64,000 bases of DNA, taken from NCBI GenBank assembly GCA_934574095.1, contig CAKTMW010000001.1, positions 6,047 to 70,046 on the forward strand. Reading direction: 5' to 3'. Made by a program: the position numbers and the translations under genes. The notes under the pieces were generated by a model. That model saw nothing but the letters and a program-made list of their open reading frames with translations, was not told the origin of the DNA and did not search any database. The DNA comes from an uncultured Oscillospiraceae bacterium (GTDB lineage Bacteria > Bacillota > Clostridia > Oscillospirales > Oscillospiraceae). Each line of letters opens with the position of its first letter. The first letter of the stretch is position 1. Of the stretch, positions 7,582 through 17,136 are shown piece by piece.

Positions 7582-8514
7582 ATGAGCAAGATTTATACAT
7601 CCGCTGACCAGCTGATCGGCAAGACCCCGCTGCTGGAACTGACCCATATTGAGAAGGAAGAGGGCCTAGAGGCCAAGGTGCTGGGCAAGCTGGAATACTT
7701 CAATCCCGCCGGCAGCGTGAAGGACCGTATTGCCAAGGCCATGATCGACGACGCGGAGCAGAAGGGCCTGCTGAAGCCCGATTCCGTCATCATCGAGCCT
7801 ACCTCCGGCAATACCGGCATCGGTCTGGCATCCGTGGCCGCCGCCCGCGGCTACCGTATCATCATCGTCATGCCGGAGACCATGAGCGTGGAGCGCCGCC
7901 AGCTGATGAAGGCCTACGGCGCGGAACTGGTGCTGACCGAGGGCGCCAAGGGCATGAAGGGCGCCATCGCCAAGGCCGACGAGCTGGCCAAGGAGATTCC
8001 CAACAGCTTCATCCCCGGCCAGTTCGTGAACCCCGCCAACCCTGCCGTCCACAAGGCTACCACCGGCCCGGAGATCTGGGAGGACACCGACGGTAAGGTG
8101 GATATCTTCGTGGCGGGCGTCGGCACCGGCGGCACCGTCACCGGCACCGGTGAATATCTGAAGAGCCAGAACCCCAACGTGAAGGTGGTGGCCGTGGAGC
8201 CTGCCTCCTCTCCCGTGCTGAGCAAGGGCGTGGCGGGCAGCCACAAGATCCAGGGCATCGGCGCAGGCTTTGTGCCCGACGTGCTGGACACCAAGGTGTA
8301 TGACGAGATCATCGCCGTGGAGAACGAGGACGCCTTCGCTACCGGCAAGCTGATCGGCAAGAAGGAGGGCGTGCTGGTGGGCATTTCCTCCGGCGCCGCC
8401 GTGTGGGCCGCCATCCAGCTGGCAAAGCGCCCGGAGAACAAGGGCAAGACCATTGTGGCGCTGCTGCCCGACACCGGCGACCGCTATCTCTCCACCCCGC
8501 TGTTCGCGGACTGA
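7582..8514 (+). CDS. cysK: Cysteine synthase A (O-acetylserine sulfhydrylase)
   Basis: A protein of 310 residues that makes cysteine from O-acetylserine and sulfide using pyridoxal phosphate. The cofactor lysine is K47 in NPAGSVKDR, the substrate loop TSGNTG is at 74-79, and the phosphate-binding GTGGT loop is present. Length and the C-terminal [10 protein letters not shown] are typical of CysK. AGGAGG is 9 bases before the ATG. It is a single-gene transcript ending at the hairpin at 8531, controlled by a consensus promoter, a probable Rrf2 operator and a Cys-Cys leader peptide. Confidence 0.97.
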   Translation: MSKIYTSADQLIGKTPLLELTHIEKEEGLEAKVLGKLEYFNPAGSVKDRIAKAMIDDAEQKGLLKPDSVIIEPTSGNTGIGLASVAAARGYRIIIVMPETMSVERRQLMKAYGAELVLTEGAKGMKGAIAKADELAKEIPNSFIPGQFVNPANPAVHKATTGPEIWEDTDGKVDIFVAGVGTGGTVTGTGEYLKSQNPNVKVVAVEPASSPVLSKGVAGSHKIQGIGAGFVPDVLDTKVYDEIIAVENEDAFATGKLIGKKEGVLVGISSGAAVWAAIQLAKRPENKGKTIVALLPDTGDRYLSTPLFAD

Positions 8515-8530
8515 ATTGGATTATATGTGT

Positions 8531-8573
8531 AAACGGGAGACTGCCGTACTGCGGCAGTCTCCCGTTTGTTTTT
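8531..8573 (+). terminator. cysK terminator
   Basis: Long perfect arms AAACGGGAGACTGCCG/CGGCAGTCTCCCGTTT followed by GTTTTT. Confidence 0.9.
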
Positions 8574-8578
8574 CGTCG

Positions 8579-8794
8579 TTACTTCCACGTCAGATCCAAA
8601 TGACGCTCATGCGTCATGCAGTCTCTCAGGTACAAATTGATGAGGGTCTGATAGGGAACCCCCACGCAGTCGGACTCTTTCTTGAAATAGCCGATCACGC
8701 TTTCGTCAAGGTTGATGGTCACAGGCTTCTTCAAGGATTTTGCATAGGGATTTTTCCTCGGATTGAGGTTTTTGATATCATATTCTTCTCGCAT
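8579..8794 (-). CDS. brnA: BrnA-type antitoxin
   Basis: A 71-residue protein with the ribbon-helix-helix style C-terminal half of BrnA (KKPVTINLDESVIGYFKKES). BrnA binds and neutralises the BrnT ribonuclease and represses the operon. Its gene follows brnT by 12 bases, the order seen in known brnTA loci. The pair sits in a more AT-rich patch than its surroundings, consistent with horizontal gain. Confidence 0.82.
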   Translation of the reverse strand: MREEYDIKNLNPRKNPYAKSLKKPVTINLDESVIGYFKKESDCVGVPYQTLINLYLRDCMTHERHLDLTWK

Positions 8795-8806
8795 GAGAGA
8801 TACCTC

Positions 8807-9088
8807 CTAAAACTGTTCGTCATAGACGCTCCGCTCGGTTCTGGTTGCCTTTCTTGCCGATATGATCCGTATCTTTTCATCCGCGCCGCGGTAGCAATGG
8901 CTGACAATACAGACGCCCTTTTTGCTCGTCATACCGATAATCAAAAATCGTTCTTCCTCGTCCGAATGGTCAGGATCGTCAAACAAAATAGCATATGTGT
9001 CCTCGAATACGGTTTGTGCTTCGTCAAAGGATATTCCATGCTTGCGCTGGTTGATGTGGTTTTTGTTTTCATCCCATTCAAAGGTCAT
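8807..9088 (-). CDS. brnT: BrnT-type toxin (ribonuclease)
   Basis: A 93-residue protein with the BrnT signature: FEWDENKNHINQRKHGISFDEA at the N terminus (residues 3-24), a central DPDHSDEEERFLIIG and a C-terminal RIISARKATRTERSVY. BrnT is a RelE-fold endoribonuclease that halts translation. The start has AAGGTGG upstream. It forms a type II toxin-antitoxin operon with brnA. Confidence 0.88.
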   Translation of the reverse strand: MTFEWDENKNHINQRKHGISFDEAQTVFEDTYAILFDDPDHSDEEERFLIIGMTSKKGVCIVSHCYRGADEKIRIISARKATRTERSVYDEQF

Positions 9089-9111
9089 TGTTCCACCACC
9101 TTCATATTTAT

Positions 9112-9140
9112 ATTATACGTATTTCATAAATATCTGTCAA
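9112..9140 (-). promoter_or_regulatory. brnTA promoter
   Basis: On the minus strand TTGACA (9135-9140) and TATAAT (9112-9117) are 17 bases apart. The AT-rich palindromic stretch between them (ATACGTAT at 9115-9122) may be the BrnA operator. Confidence 0.75.
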
Positions 9141-9260
9141 CTTAAACTTTTTTATCAGGTACAGCCTACGTCTTAATAAAACCTTAAACCTCCCCCTGAT
9201 TGTTTCTTAATCCGGCGTTTGCTACCATAAGGGCAGAAAGAGAAGAAAGGATGTGCCTTT

Positions 9261-10517
9261 ATGGAGACCACGCTGCGCACCATCAACGCCGTTATCTCGG
9301 CGCTGTTTTTTATCTGCTATACCTATCAGTTTCTCTATATCCCGCTGGTGCTGGCAAAAAAGCCCAAGCCCCTTACCGCACCGGCCAGACCTCACCGCTA
9401 CGCGGTGCTGATCGCCGCCCGGAACGAGGAGAACGTCATCTCCGGTCTGCTGGACAGTCTCCGGGCGCAGACCTACGACATGTCCCTGGTGACGGTATTC
9501 GTGGCGGCGGACAACTGCACCGACCGTACCGCCGCCATCGCCCGCGCCCACGGCGCGGTGGTGTATGAGCGGTTCAACCAGCTGAACGTGGGCAAGGGCT
9601 ACGCGCTGGACTTCCTGCTCCAGAACATCGGCGCGGACTATCCGGAGGGCTTTGACGGCTATTTCGTGTTTGACGCCGACAATCTGCTGGCCCCGGACTA
9701 CATAGAGCGGATGAACGGGATGTTCTCCAACGGCCACCAGATCGTCACCAGCTACCGCAACAGCAAAAACTTCGGCGGCAACTGGATCAGCGCGGGCTAC
9801 GCTCTGTGGTTCCTGCGGGAGAGCCGCTACCTCAACGGGGCCCGCACCCGTCTGGGCAGCAGCGCCGCCGTGGGCGGTACGGGCTTTCTGTTCTCCCAGA
9901 GGGTGCTGGACGAGAGCCGCGGCTGGCGCTTCTATCTGCTGACCGAGGATATCGAGTTCTCTGTGTACCACATTCTCCGGGGCGAAAAAATCGCCATTTG
10001 CGAGGACGCCGTGCTGTACGATGAGCAGCCCACCGATTTCCGCCAGTCCGTACGGCAGCGGCTGCGCTGGGCCAAGGGGTATATCCAGGTGTTCCGCCGG
10101 TACGGCGCTGAGCTGCTGAAGGGCGCAGTCAAGGGCAGCTGGAGCTGCTTCGACATGTCCATGTCCATCCTGCCGGCCTTCATTCTGACGGCGCTGTGCC
10201 TGCTGGCCAACATCACCTTGTCGGTGCTGGGGCTGATGCAGGGCGACGGGGTGTGGTTCGCCATGCGGTCGCTGCTGGAGTGTATGGGCAGTATCCTGGC
10301 CACGCTGCTGGTGTTGGGCGGCATTACCGTGGCCACCGAGTGGAAGCGCATCCATGCCCCAGCGTGGAAGAAGATCGCCTATACCCTGACGTTCCCGCTG
10401 TTCATGCTGACGTATCTCCCCATCTCCATGGCGGCGCTGTTCATGAAGGTGGAGTGGAAGCCCATCCACCACAGCGTGAACCTGTCCTCGCTGCCCTATC
10501 CCGCCGCCAAGAATTGA
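9261..10517 (+). CDS. Family 2 glycosyltransferase, membrane-bound
   Basis: A protein of 418 residues: one N-terminal membrane helix (about 7-32), a GT-A catalytic domain and three to four C-terminal membrane helices (about 290-400). Catalytic motifs are visible: FDADN (DAD at 138-140), TED (near 236) and QRLRW (near 267), as in processive beta-glycosyltransferases of the cellulose/hyaluronan synthase group. It probably builds or transfers a surface polysaccharide using a nucleotide sugar; the sugar is unknown. Its start is preceded by AAAGGA. The two-component genes follow 69 bases later, so a link is possible. Confidence 0.88.
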   Translation: METTLRTINAVISALFFICYTYQFLYIPLVLAKKPKPLTAPARPHRYAVLIAARNEENVISGLLDSLRAQTYDMSLVTVFVAADNCTDRTAAIARAHGAVVYERFNQLNVGKGYALDFLLQNIGADYPEGFDGYFVFDADNLLAPDYIERMNGMFSNGHQIVTSYRNSKNFGGNWISAGYALWFLRESRYLNGARTRLGSSAAVGGTGFLFSQRVLDESRGWRFYLLTEDIEFSVYHILRGEKIAICEDAVLYDEQPTDFRQSVRQRLRWAKGYIQVFRRYGAELLKGAVKGSWSCFDMSMSILPAFILTALCLLANITLSVLGLMQGDGVWFAMRSLLECMGSILATLLVLGGITVATEWKRIHAPAWKKIAYTLTFPLFMLTYLPISMAALFMKVEWKPIHHSVNLSSLPYPAAKN

Positions 10518-10586
10518 CCTTGTGCAATCGGGCGGGAGGGGGTATGATAGAGATAGACCAAACTTACTGCCGCAGGAGGACACACT

Positions 10587-11282
10587 ATGTACACGATTCT
10601 GGTGGTTGATGACGAAAAGGATATCGTTTCCGCCCTTGAAATATACCTGAAGGCCGAGGGCTACCGGGTGCTGTCCGCCGGCAACGGCAAAGAGGCTCTG
10701 TCCGTGGCCGCCCGTGAGGATGTGCACCTGATCCTCATGGATATCATGATGCCCGTCATGGACGGCCTGACCGCCATGGCCCAGCTGCGGCAGACCAGCA
10801 ACGTCCCCGTGATCCTGCTGACCGCCAAGGGTGAGGACACCGACAAGGTGCTGGGCCTGAACGTAGGGGCGGACGACTACATCACCAAGCCCTTTAATCC
10901 GGTGGAGATGCTGGCGCGGGTACGCTCCCAGCTGCGGCGGTATTTGCAGCTGGGCGGCGGGCAGGTGCGGCCCAGCACGCTGGTCATCGGCGGCATCTGT
11001 CTGGACGACAACGCCAAGGCCGTCACCGTGGACGGCGACCCGGTGGCGCTGACACCGAAAGAATACGATATTCTCCGCTTCCTCATGCAGAATGCCGGGA
11101 CGGTGTTCTCCCCCAGCGAGATCTACCGCCGGGTGTGGGACGACGTGCCGCTGAACGCCACAGGCGCTATCGCCGTGCACATCCGGCATCTGCGGGAAAA
11201 GCTGGAGATCAACCCCTCGGAGCCCCGGTATATCAAGGTGGTCTGGGGCAAGGGCTATAAAATGGAGGGAACCCTTTCATGA
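10587..11282 (+). CDS. OmpR-family response regulator
   Basis: A protein of 231 residues with a receiver domain (phosphorylated Asp52 in MDIMMP, Lys101 in TKPF) and a C-terminal winged helix (LTPKEYDILRFL...VHIRHLREKLE). It overlaps the histidine kinase gene by four bases (ATGA), so the two form an operon and a cognate pair. The signal is unknown. Confidence 0.95.
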   Translation: MYTILVVDDEKDIVSALEIYLKAEGYRVLSAGNGKEALSVAAREDVHLILMDIMMPVMDGLTAMAQLRQTSNVPVILLTAKGEDTDKVLGLNVGADDYITKPFNPVEMLARVRSQLRRYLQLGGGQVRPSTLVIGGICLDDNAKAVTVDGDPVALTPKEYDILRFLMQNAGTVFSPSEIYRRVWDDVPLNATGAIAVHIRHLREKLEINPSEPRYIKVVWGKGYKMEGTLS

Positions 11283-13219
11283 AACGACTTCTGGATAAGA
11301 CCTGGGCCAAGCTGACAGCCTTTTTCCTGACGCTGGTATTCCTCGCGCTGACGGTTCTGAGCGGTATCGGCGTCGGCATTCTCGCCAGCTACGACGCGTT
11401 TCTGGACGGCGGTACGCACCTGCGCCAGACACTGTACGAGTCTCAGTGTATAGACGCCATTTACAGCGCCCGCAACTATCTGCGCGATCTGCTGGTCAAT
11501 GAGGAATCGCTGGCCGACGACACGTCCGGCGCGGACAACAGCACTACCCACAGCGCAGATATCACCTCCGGGGAGCTGCAGCAGGCAATAAACGACCTGC
11601 CCGGCGCATTCGCCGGAAGATTTCCCCGCGAGGACACCTCCTGCCATCTGGCGGTTGCCAACAAGGATACCGGCGAGATCACCTTTGAAAACTTTGCGCT
11701 GACGGACAGCGACAAGCCGCTGTATTCCGCGCAGGAGACTTTTTCTTTCCCCTTTGCCGATGGGCACACGGAGGAGTTTACCATCATCGCCGACCTGCTG
11801 CCTACGGATGATATCCCCAGCTATTCCTATCTGTTGGGCGTGTGGCTGCTGGAGCACATCGGACTGACTGTGTTCCTGACGGCGCTGTTTCTGCTGCTGG
11901 CGCTGTTCTGCTTCTGCTTTTCCATGGCCTCCGCCGGACACTGGGCAGGCCGGGAGGGCATCCACCTGACGTGGCTGGACAAAATTCCGGCGGACGTGTG
12001 GCTGCTGGCGCTGGTATGCGCCTTCTTCATCGGCTGGGACAGCTTCCGTTATGACGCGGAAACACAGTTGGTCTTTGTCGCTCTGCTGGCGCCCTTCCTG
12101 CTGCTGTTCCTGTGCGTGTTCAGCGCCCAGTGCAAGGCGGGGACGCTGCTGCGGGGCTCACTGACCGCACGTTTTCTCCGTCTGCTGTGGCGCATTCTCA
12201 AGGCTGTGGCCCGCGGCCTGTACCGCATCGCCGCGGGTCTGCCCCTGCTGTGGAAGACCGCGCTGGTGACGCTGGCGCTGTTCTTCGTCGAGATGATCCT
12301 GCTGGCGGCGGGCTACGGCTCCGTGGACGGCATCTTTGTGATGGCGAAGCTGGTGGAGTTTCCTGTCATTCTGTATTTTGCCCTGAACCTGCGCATTTTG
12401 CAGAAAGGCGGCGAAAAGCTGGCGGACGGAGATTTCTCCGCTCCCATCGATACCAAACCGCTCATCGGCGACTTCAAGCGCTACGGCCAGCGGATGAATG
12501 AGCTGCGCACCGGCATGGAGCGGGCGGTGCGGGAGCAGACCAAGGCCGAGCGCATGAAAACTGAACTCATCACCAACGTATCCCACGACATCAAGACCCC
12601 CCTGACCTCCATCGTCAACTATGTAGACCTGCTGCAAAAGGTGGACGTCCAGCCGGAGACGGCGCGGGAGTACATCGCCGTGCTGGACCGCCAGAGCCGA
12701 CGGCTGAAAAAGCTGACGGAGGACCTGGTGGAGGCGTCCAAGGCGTCCTCCGGCGCGCTGCCGGTGGACGTACAGCCTACGGACGTGGCGGTGCTGTTCG
12801 ACCAGATTGTGGGCGAGTATCAGGAGCGGCTGGCCGGCTGCCGCCTGACGCTGGTGGCCCGCCCGCCGGAGAAGCCCGTCTCCGTCCGGGCCGACGGCAA
12901 GCTCCTCAGCCGCGTCATGGACAATCTGGTGGGCAACATCTGCAAATACGCGCTGGAGGACACCCGCGTTTACGTCGCAGCCTCCTGCGACGCGGAGACC
13001 GTCACCATCAGCTTCAAGAACGTCTCCCGCGACGAGCTGAACATCTCTCCCGACGAGCTGATGGAGCGCTTTGTCCGGGGCGACGCGTCCCGCCATACCG
13101 AGGGTAGCGGTCTGGGCCTGTCCATCGCCGGAAGTCTGGTGCAGCTGATGGGCGGCACGTTCGGCCTGTCCATCGACGGCGACCTGTTCCGCGCCGATAT
13201 CACCCTGCCACGAGCTTGA
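11279..13219 (+). CDS. Sensor histidine kinase
   Basis: A protein of 646 residues. It has an N-terminal membrane helix, an external sensor region (about 40-180), then further membrane helices (about 185-370), a HAMP-like linker, a HisKA domain with the phosphorylated His near residue 435 (NVSHDIKTPLTS) and an HATPase domain (N box near DNLVGNICKYAL, G box GSGLGLSIAG). The multi-helix membrane part resembles kinases that sense cell-envelope stress. It pairs with the upstream regulator, and two hairpins follow its stop codon. Confidence 0.94.
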   Translation: MKRLLDKTWAKLTAFFLTLVFLALTVLSGIGVGILASYDAFLDGGTHLRQTLYESQCIDAIYSARNYLRDLLVNEESLADDTSGADNSTTHSADITSGELQQAINDLPGAFAGRFPREDTSCHLAVANKDTGEITFENFALTDSDKPLYSAQETFSFPFADGHTEEFTIIADLLPTDDIPSYSYLLGVWLLEHIGLTVFLTALFLLLALFCFCFSMASAGHWAGREGIHLTWLDKIPADVWLLALVCAFFIGWDSFRYDAETQLVFVALLAPFLLLFLCVFSAQCKAGTLLRGSLTARFLRLLWRILKAVARGLYRIAAGLPLLWKTALVTLALFFVEMILLAAGYGSVDGIFVMAKLVEFPVILYFALNLRILQKGGEKLADGDFSAPIDTKPLIGDFKRYGQRMNELRTGMERAVREQTKAERMKTELITNVSHDIKTPLTSIVNYVDLLQKVDVQPETAREYIAVLDRQSRRLKKLTEDLVEASKASSGALPVDVQPTDVAVLFDQIVGEYQERLAGCRLTLVARPPEKPVSVRADGKLLSRVMDNLVGNICKYALEDTRVYVAASCDAETVTISFKNVSRDELNISPDELMERFVRGDASRHTEGSGLGLSIAGSLVQLMGGTFGLSIDGDLFRADITLPRA

Positions 13220-13229
13220 TACTTTAGCT

Positions 13230-13306
13230 TGTCAAAAAAGACATAGCCTTTTTTGACAGACCGAAAATAAGGCGTGAGTCTTACGAAAGAGACTTACGCC
13301 TTATTT
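13230..13306 (+). terminator. Double terminator after the two-component operon
   Basis: Two adjacent hairpins: TGTCAAAAAAG/CCTTTTTTGACA (13230-13258), and AAATAAGGCGT...ACGCCTTATTT with additional pairing inside (13265-13306). Both arms are AT-ended, giving T tracts on either strand. Confidence 0.8.
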
Positions 13307-13313
13307 GTTTATG

Positions 13314-13357
13314 TTGGCAAAAAGGAAGGACGTTGTATAATGGTTGTACATACAACG
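13314..13357 (+). promoter_or_regulatory. Promoter and palindromic operator of the MarR/ABC operon
   Basis: TTGGCA (13314-13319) and TATAAT (13336-13341) are 16 bases apart. GTTGTACATACAAC (13343-13356) is a palindrome directly after the -10 box, and CGTTGTA (13331-13337) repeats its left half, so TACAACG can pair with either. This is the expected place for the operator of the adjacent MarR-type gene. Confidence 0.65.
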
Positions 13358-13394
13358 ATGTAGCTGCAACTTCTTTTGAAAACCGGAGGTGCTC

Positions 13395-13661
13395 ATGGAT
13401 ATTACAGAGCGGAAGATCACAAAAATCGCCCGCAAGGCGGAAACGCTGGTGCTGCGGACGCTGCGGGAAGAGGACGTGGGCACGGCGGAGATCGAAGCGT
13501 CCTTTTACGAATACCTGACCGGCGTCTTGACACCGGAGGAGGCCGCCGCCTTCGCGGCGGCGCTGGACAAGCTGTACACCGCGTCCAAAAAGGAGAGCCG
13601 TGCGGGCTTTCCGCACTTTCAGAAGATGACGGGTGGTGAAGCGGACGATGCGGAAGAGTAA
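13395..13661 (+). pseudogene. MarR-family regulator with its winged helix deleted in frame
   Basis: The 88-residue product keeps both ends of a MarR protein. The first 32 residues (RKAETLVLRTLREEDVGTAE) match the N-terminal dimerisation helix of a clostridial MarR group. It then passes straight to the C-terminal helices (ASFYEYLTGVLTPEEA...RAGFPHF). About 70-80 residues that should hold the DNA-binding winged helix are missing, without a frameshift. It has a good GGAGGT ribosome site and start at 13395, so a dimerising but non-binding protein could still be made. The call depends on my memory of full-length relatives. Confidence 0.6.
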
Positions 13662-15377
13662 GACGTTCCGCCCGGACCGGATCGGCTCCTATTTCCGCAT
13701 GGAGTGGCTTTCGCTGGCCCTTGTGACGGTCTCCGGGCTGATCTATAACGTGGGTCTGCTGGCCACGCCGTGGTTTGAGGGGCGGCTGGCCCAGTGCCTT
13801 GCGGATATTCTGGGGGGCAATAAGACCGCCGCCCAAATGGCGGTGCTGGTGCTGGCCTATATCGCGGTGACGCTGCTGGTGCAGGCGGCGCGGTTCATCA
13901 AGCGGTTCTATGTCCGCCGCTTTGCCAACAACATCAACCGCCGGATGAAGGGTGCCCTGTACGCCAATCTGGTGCGGCAGAGCCGTGCCGCTCTGGAGCA
14001 GGAGGGCGCGGGCGAGCTGATGACCAAGGCCATCTCCGACGTGGACGACTGCGTGGAGGGCATGCGGAAGTTCACCACTGAGGTCTTCGATACCGGCGTG
14101 GCGCTGGCCGGTTACGCGGTGATGCTGCTGGTGTACGACTGGCGGCTGGCGCTGCTGAGCCTGCTGTTCACACCGGTGTCCTACGCCTGCGCGGCGTGGA
14201 TGAAAAAGCCGGTGCAACGGGCAGGCGCCGCCTATAAAAAGGCGGCGGGCGCCCTCAGCGCCGCCACGCTGGATCGTGCCCAGAACGCCGTGACCTACCG
14301 TATCTACGGCTGCGAGAGCGCCCGCGAGGAACGGTACGAGGACGCGCTGCGCGACTACGAAACGACCGCCGTCCGCAGCAATGTATGCAGTCGGCGCTGC
14401 CGCCGCTGTATCTGGCGGTGTCGGGAGCGGGCACACTATTCATTCTGTGGTTCGGCGCAAAAAACGCGCTGGGAACCGGCTGGAACGCGTGGGACATCGC
14501 GGCGTTCACCACGTTCCTCTCCTGCTTTACCAAGCTGACGGTGAAATCCTCCAAGGTGGCCAAGCTGTTCAACGCGGTGCAGAAGGCGGAGGTGTCGTGG
14601 AAGCGCATCAAGCCGCTGATGAAAACGCCGGAGGAGCTGTCGCCGCTGGCGGTTCCGGCGCCTGCCGATGTGACGCTGGAAAACCTGTCCTTCGCTTATG
14701 GGGACACGCCGGTTTTCTCCGGTCTGACGCTGACGGCCCATCCCGGCGATATTATCGGCATCACCGGCCCGGTGGCCTGCGGCAAGTCCAGCCCGGGGCG
14801 GGTGTTCCTGTGCGAATCGCCCTACGGCGGCTCGGCGAAATTCGGGGCGAGGGAGTTTTCCTCCCTGACGCCCCGGCAGATCGCTGCGACAGTGGGCTAT
14901 CTGGGTCACGACCCGGAGCTGAGCGCCGATACCATCCAAAACAACGTCCTCTGCGGCGACGAGCAGGACGCCGCGCCATATCTGGCCGCTGTGGCGCTGC
15001 AAGGGGAGGTGCGGGCCATGGAAGACGGCCCCGATACCGTCATCGGCAGCGGCGGAACCCGCCTGTCCGGCGGGCAGGCCCAGCGGCTGGCGCTGGCCCG
15101 GACGCTGGCCCATCCCCGGCCGGTGCTGGTGCTGGACGATCCCTTCTCCGCCCTGGATCGCGGCACGGAGGATGCGGTGTTTGCCAATTTGCAGAGCTGC
15201 GCCAAGGATAAGGTGGTGTTCCTGATCTCCCACCGGCTGTATCATTTTCTGCAGCTGCAACGGGTGATCTTCATGGAGGACGGCAAAACCACCGTGGGCA
15301 CCCACGCGGGGCTGATGGCGTCCGAGCCGGTGTACCGCCAGCTGTATGAGAGCCAGACGGGAGGTGAGCCGGCATGA
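13648..15377 (+). pseudogene. ABC exporter subunit (membrane plus ATPase), frameshifted
   Basis: Two frames together encode one half-transporter of about 575 residues: membrane domain from 13648 and ATPase domain to 15377. The frame breaks near 14383, where ...TAVRSN in the first frame continues as MQSALPPLYLAVSG in another; restoring one base mends it. The ATPase part has Walker A GPVACGKSS, signature LSGGQAQRLALART and Walker B VLVLDDP. It overlaps the next transporter gene by ATGA and would form a heterodimeric exporter. Whether the break is genuine or an assembly error cannot be told here. Confidence 0.75.
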
Positions 15378-17014
15378 AGAAAAAGCAACACGGCGTGTTT
15401 GCCGCCATCGGGATGGCGGCAAACACACACCGCCTGCTGACGGTGGGGACGCTGCTGTGCGTGGCGGCGTCGGTAGCGGCGTCGCTGCTGCCGCCGCTGC
15501 TGCTGGGGCGGGTGATCGACCGGCTGACGGTTGGCCTGCCGCTGACGGTTCTGGCGGTGCTGCTGTACTTCGGCAGTCTTGCGCTGGAGGGGGTATTCTC
15601 CTCAGCGCAGGAGAGCCTGTTGGTGCTGTTCGGCCAGAAAATGACCCACGCGCTGCGCTCGGAAATGTCCCAAAAGCTGACGCGTCTGCCTGCCGGTACG
15701 CTGGCGGGCCAGAACCCCGGCGAGGTGGCGGCCCACTTTTCCGGCGATGTGGACACGGTAGAGGCGCTGTTTACCTCCGGCATCATCAGTATGGTGGCGG
15801 ACGCCTGCCGCATCGTCTCCATTCTGGCGGTGATCGCGGTGAAAAATACCGGCCTTGCGCTGGTCCTGCTGCTGGTGCTGCCGCTGTTCGCGGTCTTTAC
15901 CCGCCATGTGCAGAAGCGGATGCTGGCGGCGCAGCTGGACAACCGCCGCGCCGTTGCCGCCGTGTCCGGTCAGGTGCCGGAGACGCTGCACAACATCCGC
16001 ACCATCCGGGCGCTGGGCATCGAGGACTATATGGAGCGCCGCTATGACCGGTGTATCGGCGACAGCTACGCCGCCATGGAGCGCACCAACTTCTATGATG
16101 CGGTCTATTCGCCGGTGGTGCTGCTGCTGAACGCTGTTGTGGTGGGCGTCGTCATGCTGCTCTCCGCCTCCGGAAAGGCGGAGATACCGACCCTGTTCGG
16201 CATGTCGGTGGGCACCTCGGTGGCGGTCATCAACTATATCTCCCGGATTTTCGCCCCCATCGAGAGCCTTGGCATGGAGATCCAGACCATCCAGTCCGCC
16301 ATGGCGGGCGTCAAGCGCATCGACGCATTCCTCGCCCAGCCGGAGCGCACCGTTCCGCAGGAGTGGGAAAAGGCGGCGCGGGGCGATGTGGCGCTCTCCC
16401 ATGTGACCTTCGGCTATGGGGAAAAGCCGGTGCTGAAGGACTTCTCCCTGACCGTAAAGCAGGGGGAGCAGGTCACGCTGGTGGGCCGGACGGGTGCGGG
16501 AAAAAGCACGGTGTTCAAGCTGCTGCCGGGACTGTATTCGCCCCAAAGCGGCACGGTCACCATCGGCGGCGTGGACGTTTCGGCTATTCCGGACGGGCAG
16601 CGGCGCACCTGCATCAGCTGCGTGGAGCAGCATTTTGCCCGTGTGCCGGGGACGGTGCTGGAGCAGATCACTCTGAACGACCCGCAGATCACCGAGAGAA
16701 TGGCGCGAAACGCGGCGAAGCTGGCGGGGATCGACGATGCCATTCAGGCGCTGCCGGAGGGCTACGACACGGTGTGTGCGGACGGCATGTTCTCCCAGGG
16801 CGAGTGGCAGCTGCTGTCCATCGCCCGCGCCGCGGCGGCCGATCCCGCCGTGCTGCTGCTGGACGAGATCACCGCCAATCTGGACGCGGAGACCGAGGAG
16901 CAGGTGCTGGAAGCGCTGCGCCAGGCCTCCAGAGGGCGTACCGTTCTCTCCGTGTCCCACCGGGTCTATGAAAGCCTCGGCGGCAGGACGGTGGAGATCA
17001 AGCCGCAGCCGTGA
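15374..17014 (+). CDS. ABC exporter half-transporter (heterodimer partner)
   Basis: A protein of 546 residues with six predicted membrane helices (about 1-300) and a C-terminal ATPase. Walker A is GRTGAGKST, Walker B is VLLLDEI followed by TANLD, and the H-loop is SHRVYE. The signature loop reads FSQGEWQ instead of LSGGQ, so it is degenerate, as often seen in one half of heterodimeric exporters. Drug or peptide export is the usual role of such MarR-linked pairs. Its partner gene upstream is frameshifted. Confidence 0.9.
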   Translation: MKKKQHGVFAAIGMAANTHRLLTVGTLLCVAASVAASLLPPLLLGRVIDRLTVGLPLTVLAVLLYFGSLALEGVFSSAQESLLVLFGQKMTHALRSEMSQKLTRLPAGTLAGQNPGEVAAHFSGDVDTVEALFTSGIISMVADACRIVSILAVIAVKNTGLALVLLLVLPLFAVFTRHVQKRMLAAQLDNRRAVAAVSGQVPETLHNIRTIRALGIEDYMERRYDRCIGDSYAAMERTNFYDAVYSPVVLLLNAVVVGVVMLLSASGKAEIPTLFGMSVGTSVAVINYISRIFAPIESLGMEIQTIQSAMAGVKRIDAFLAQPERTVPQEWEKAARGDVALSHVTFGYGEKPVLKDFSLTVKQGEQVTLVGRTGAGKSTVFKLLPGLYSPQSGTVTIGGVDVSAIPDGQRRTCISCVEQHFARVPGTVLEQITLNDPQITERMARNAAKLAGIDDAIQALPEGYDTVCADGMFSQGEWQLLSIARAAAADPAVLLLDEITANLDAETEEQVLEALRQASRGRTVLSVSHRVYESLGGRTVEIKPQP

Positions 17015-17025
17015 CTTCCGCTGTC

Positions 17026-17068
17026 AAAAAAGGAGACAGGATCGCAAAAGCGATTCTGTCTCCTTTTG
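17026..17068 (+). terminator. Terminator after the ABC exporter operon
   Basis: Arms AAAAGGAGACAGGATCGC/GCGATTCTGTCTCCTTTT, with one mismatch, end in a T tract. Confidence 0.88.
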
Positions 17069-17136
17069 TCTCTCACAGCATCCGCCGGAAAATCGTCCGG
17101 CGGGCTCCTGCGCTCCCTCCCTCCGGCGGCCTGCGG

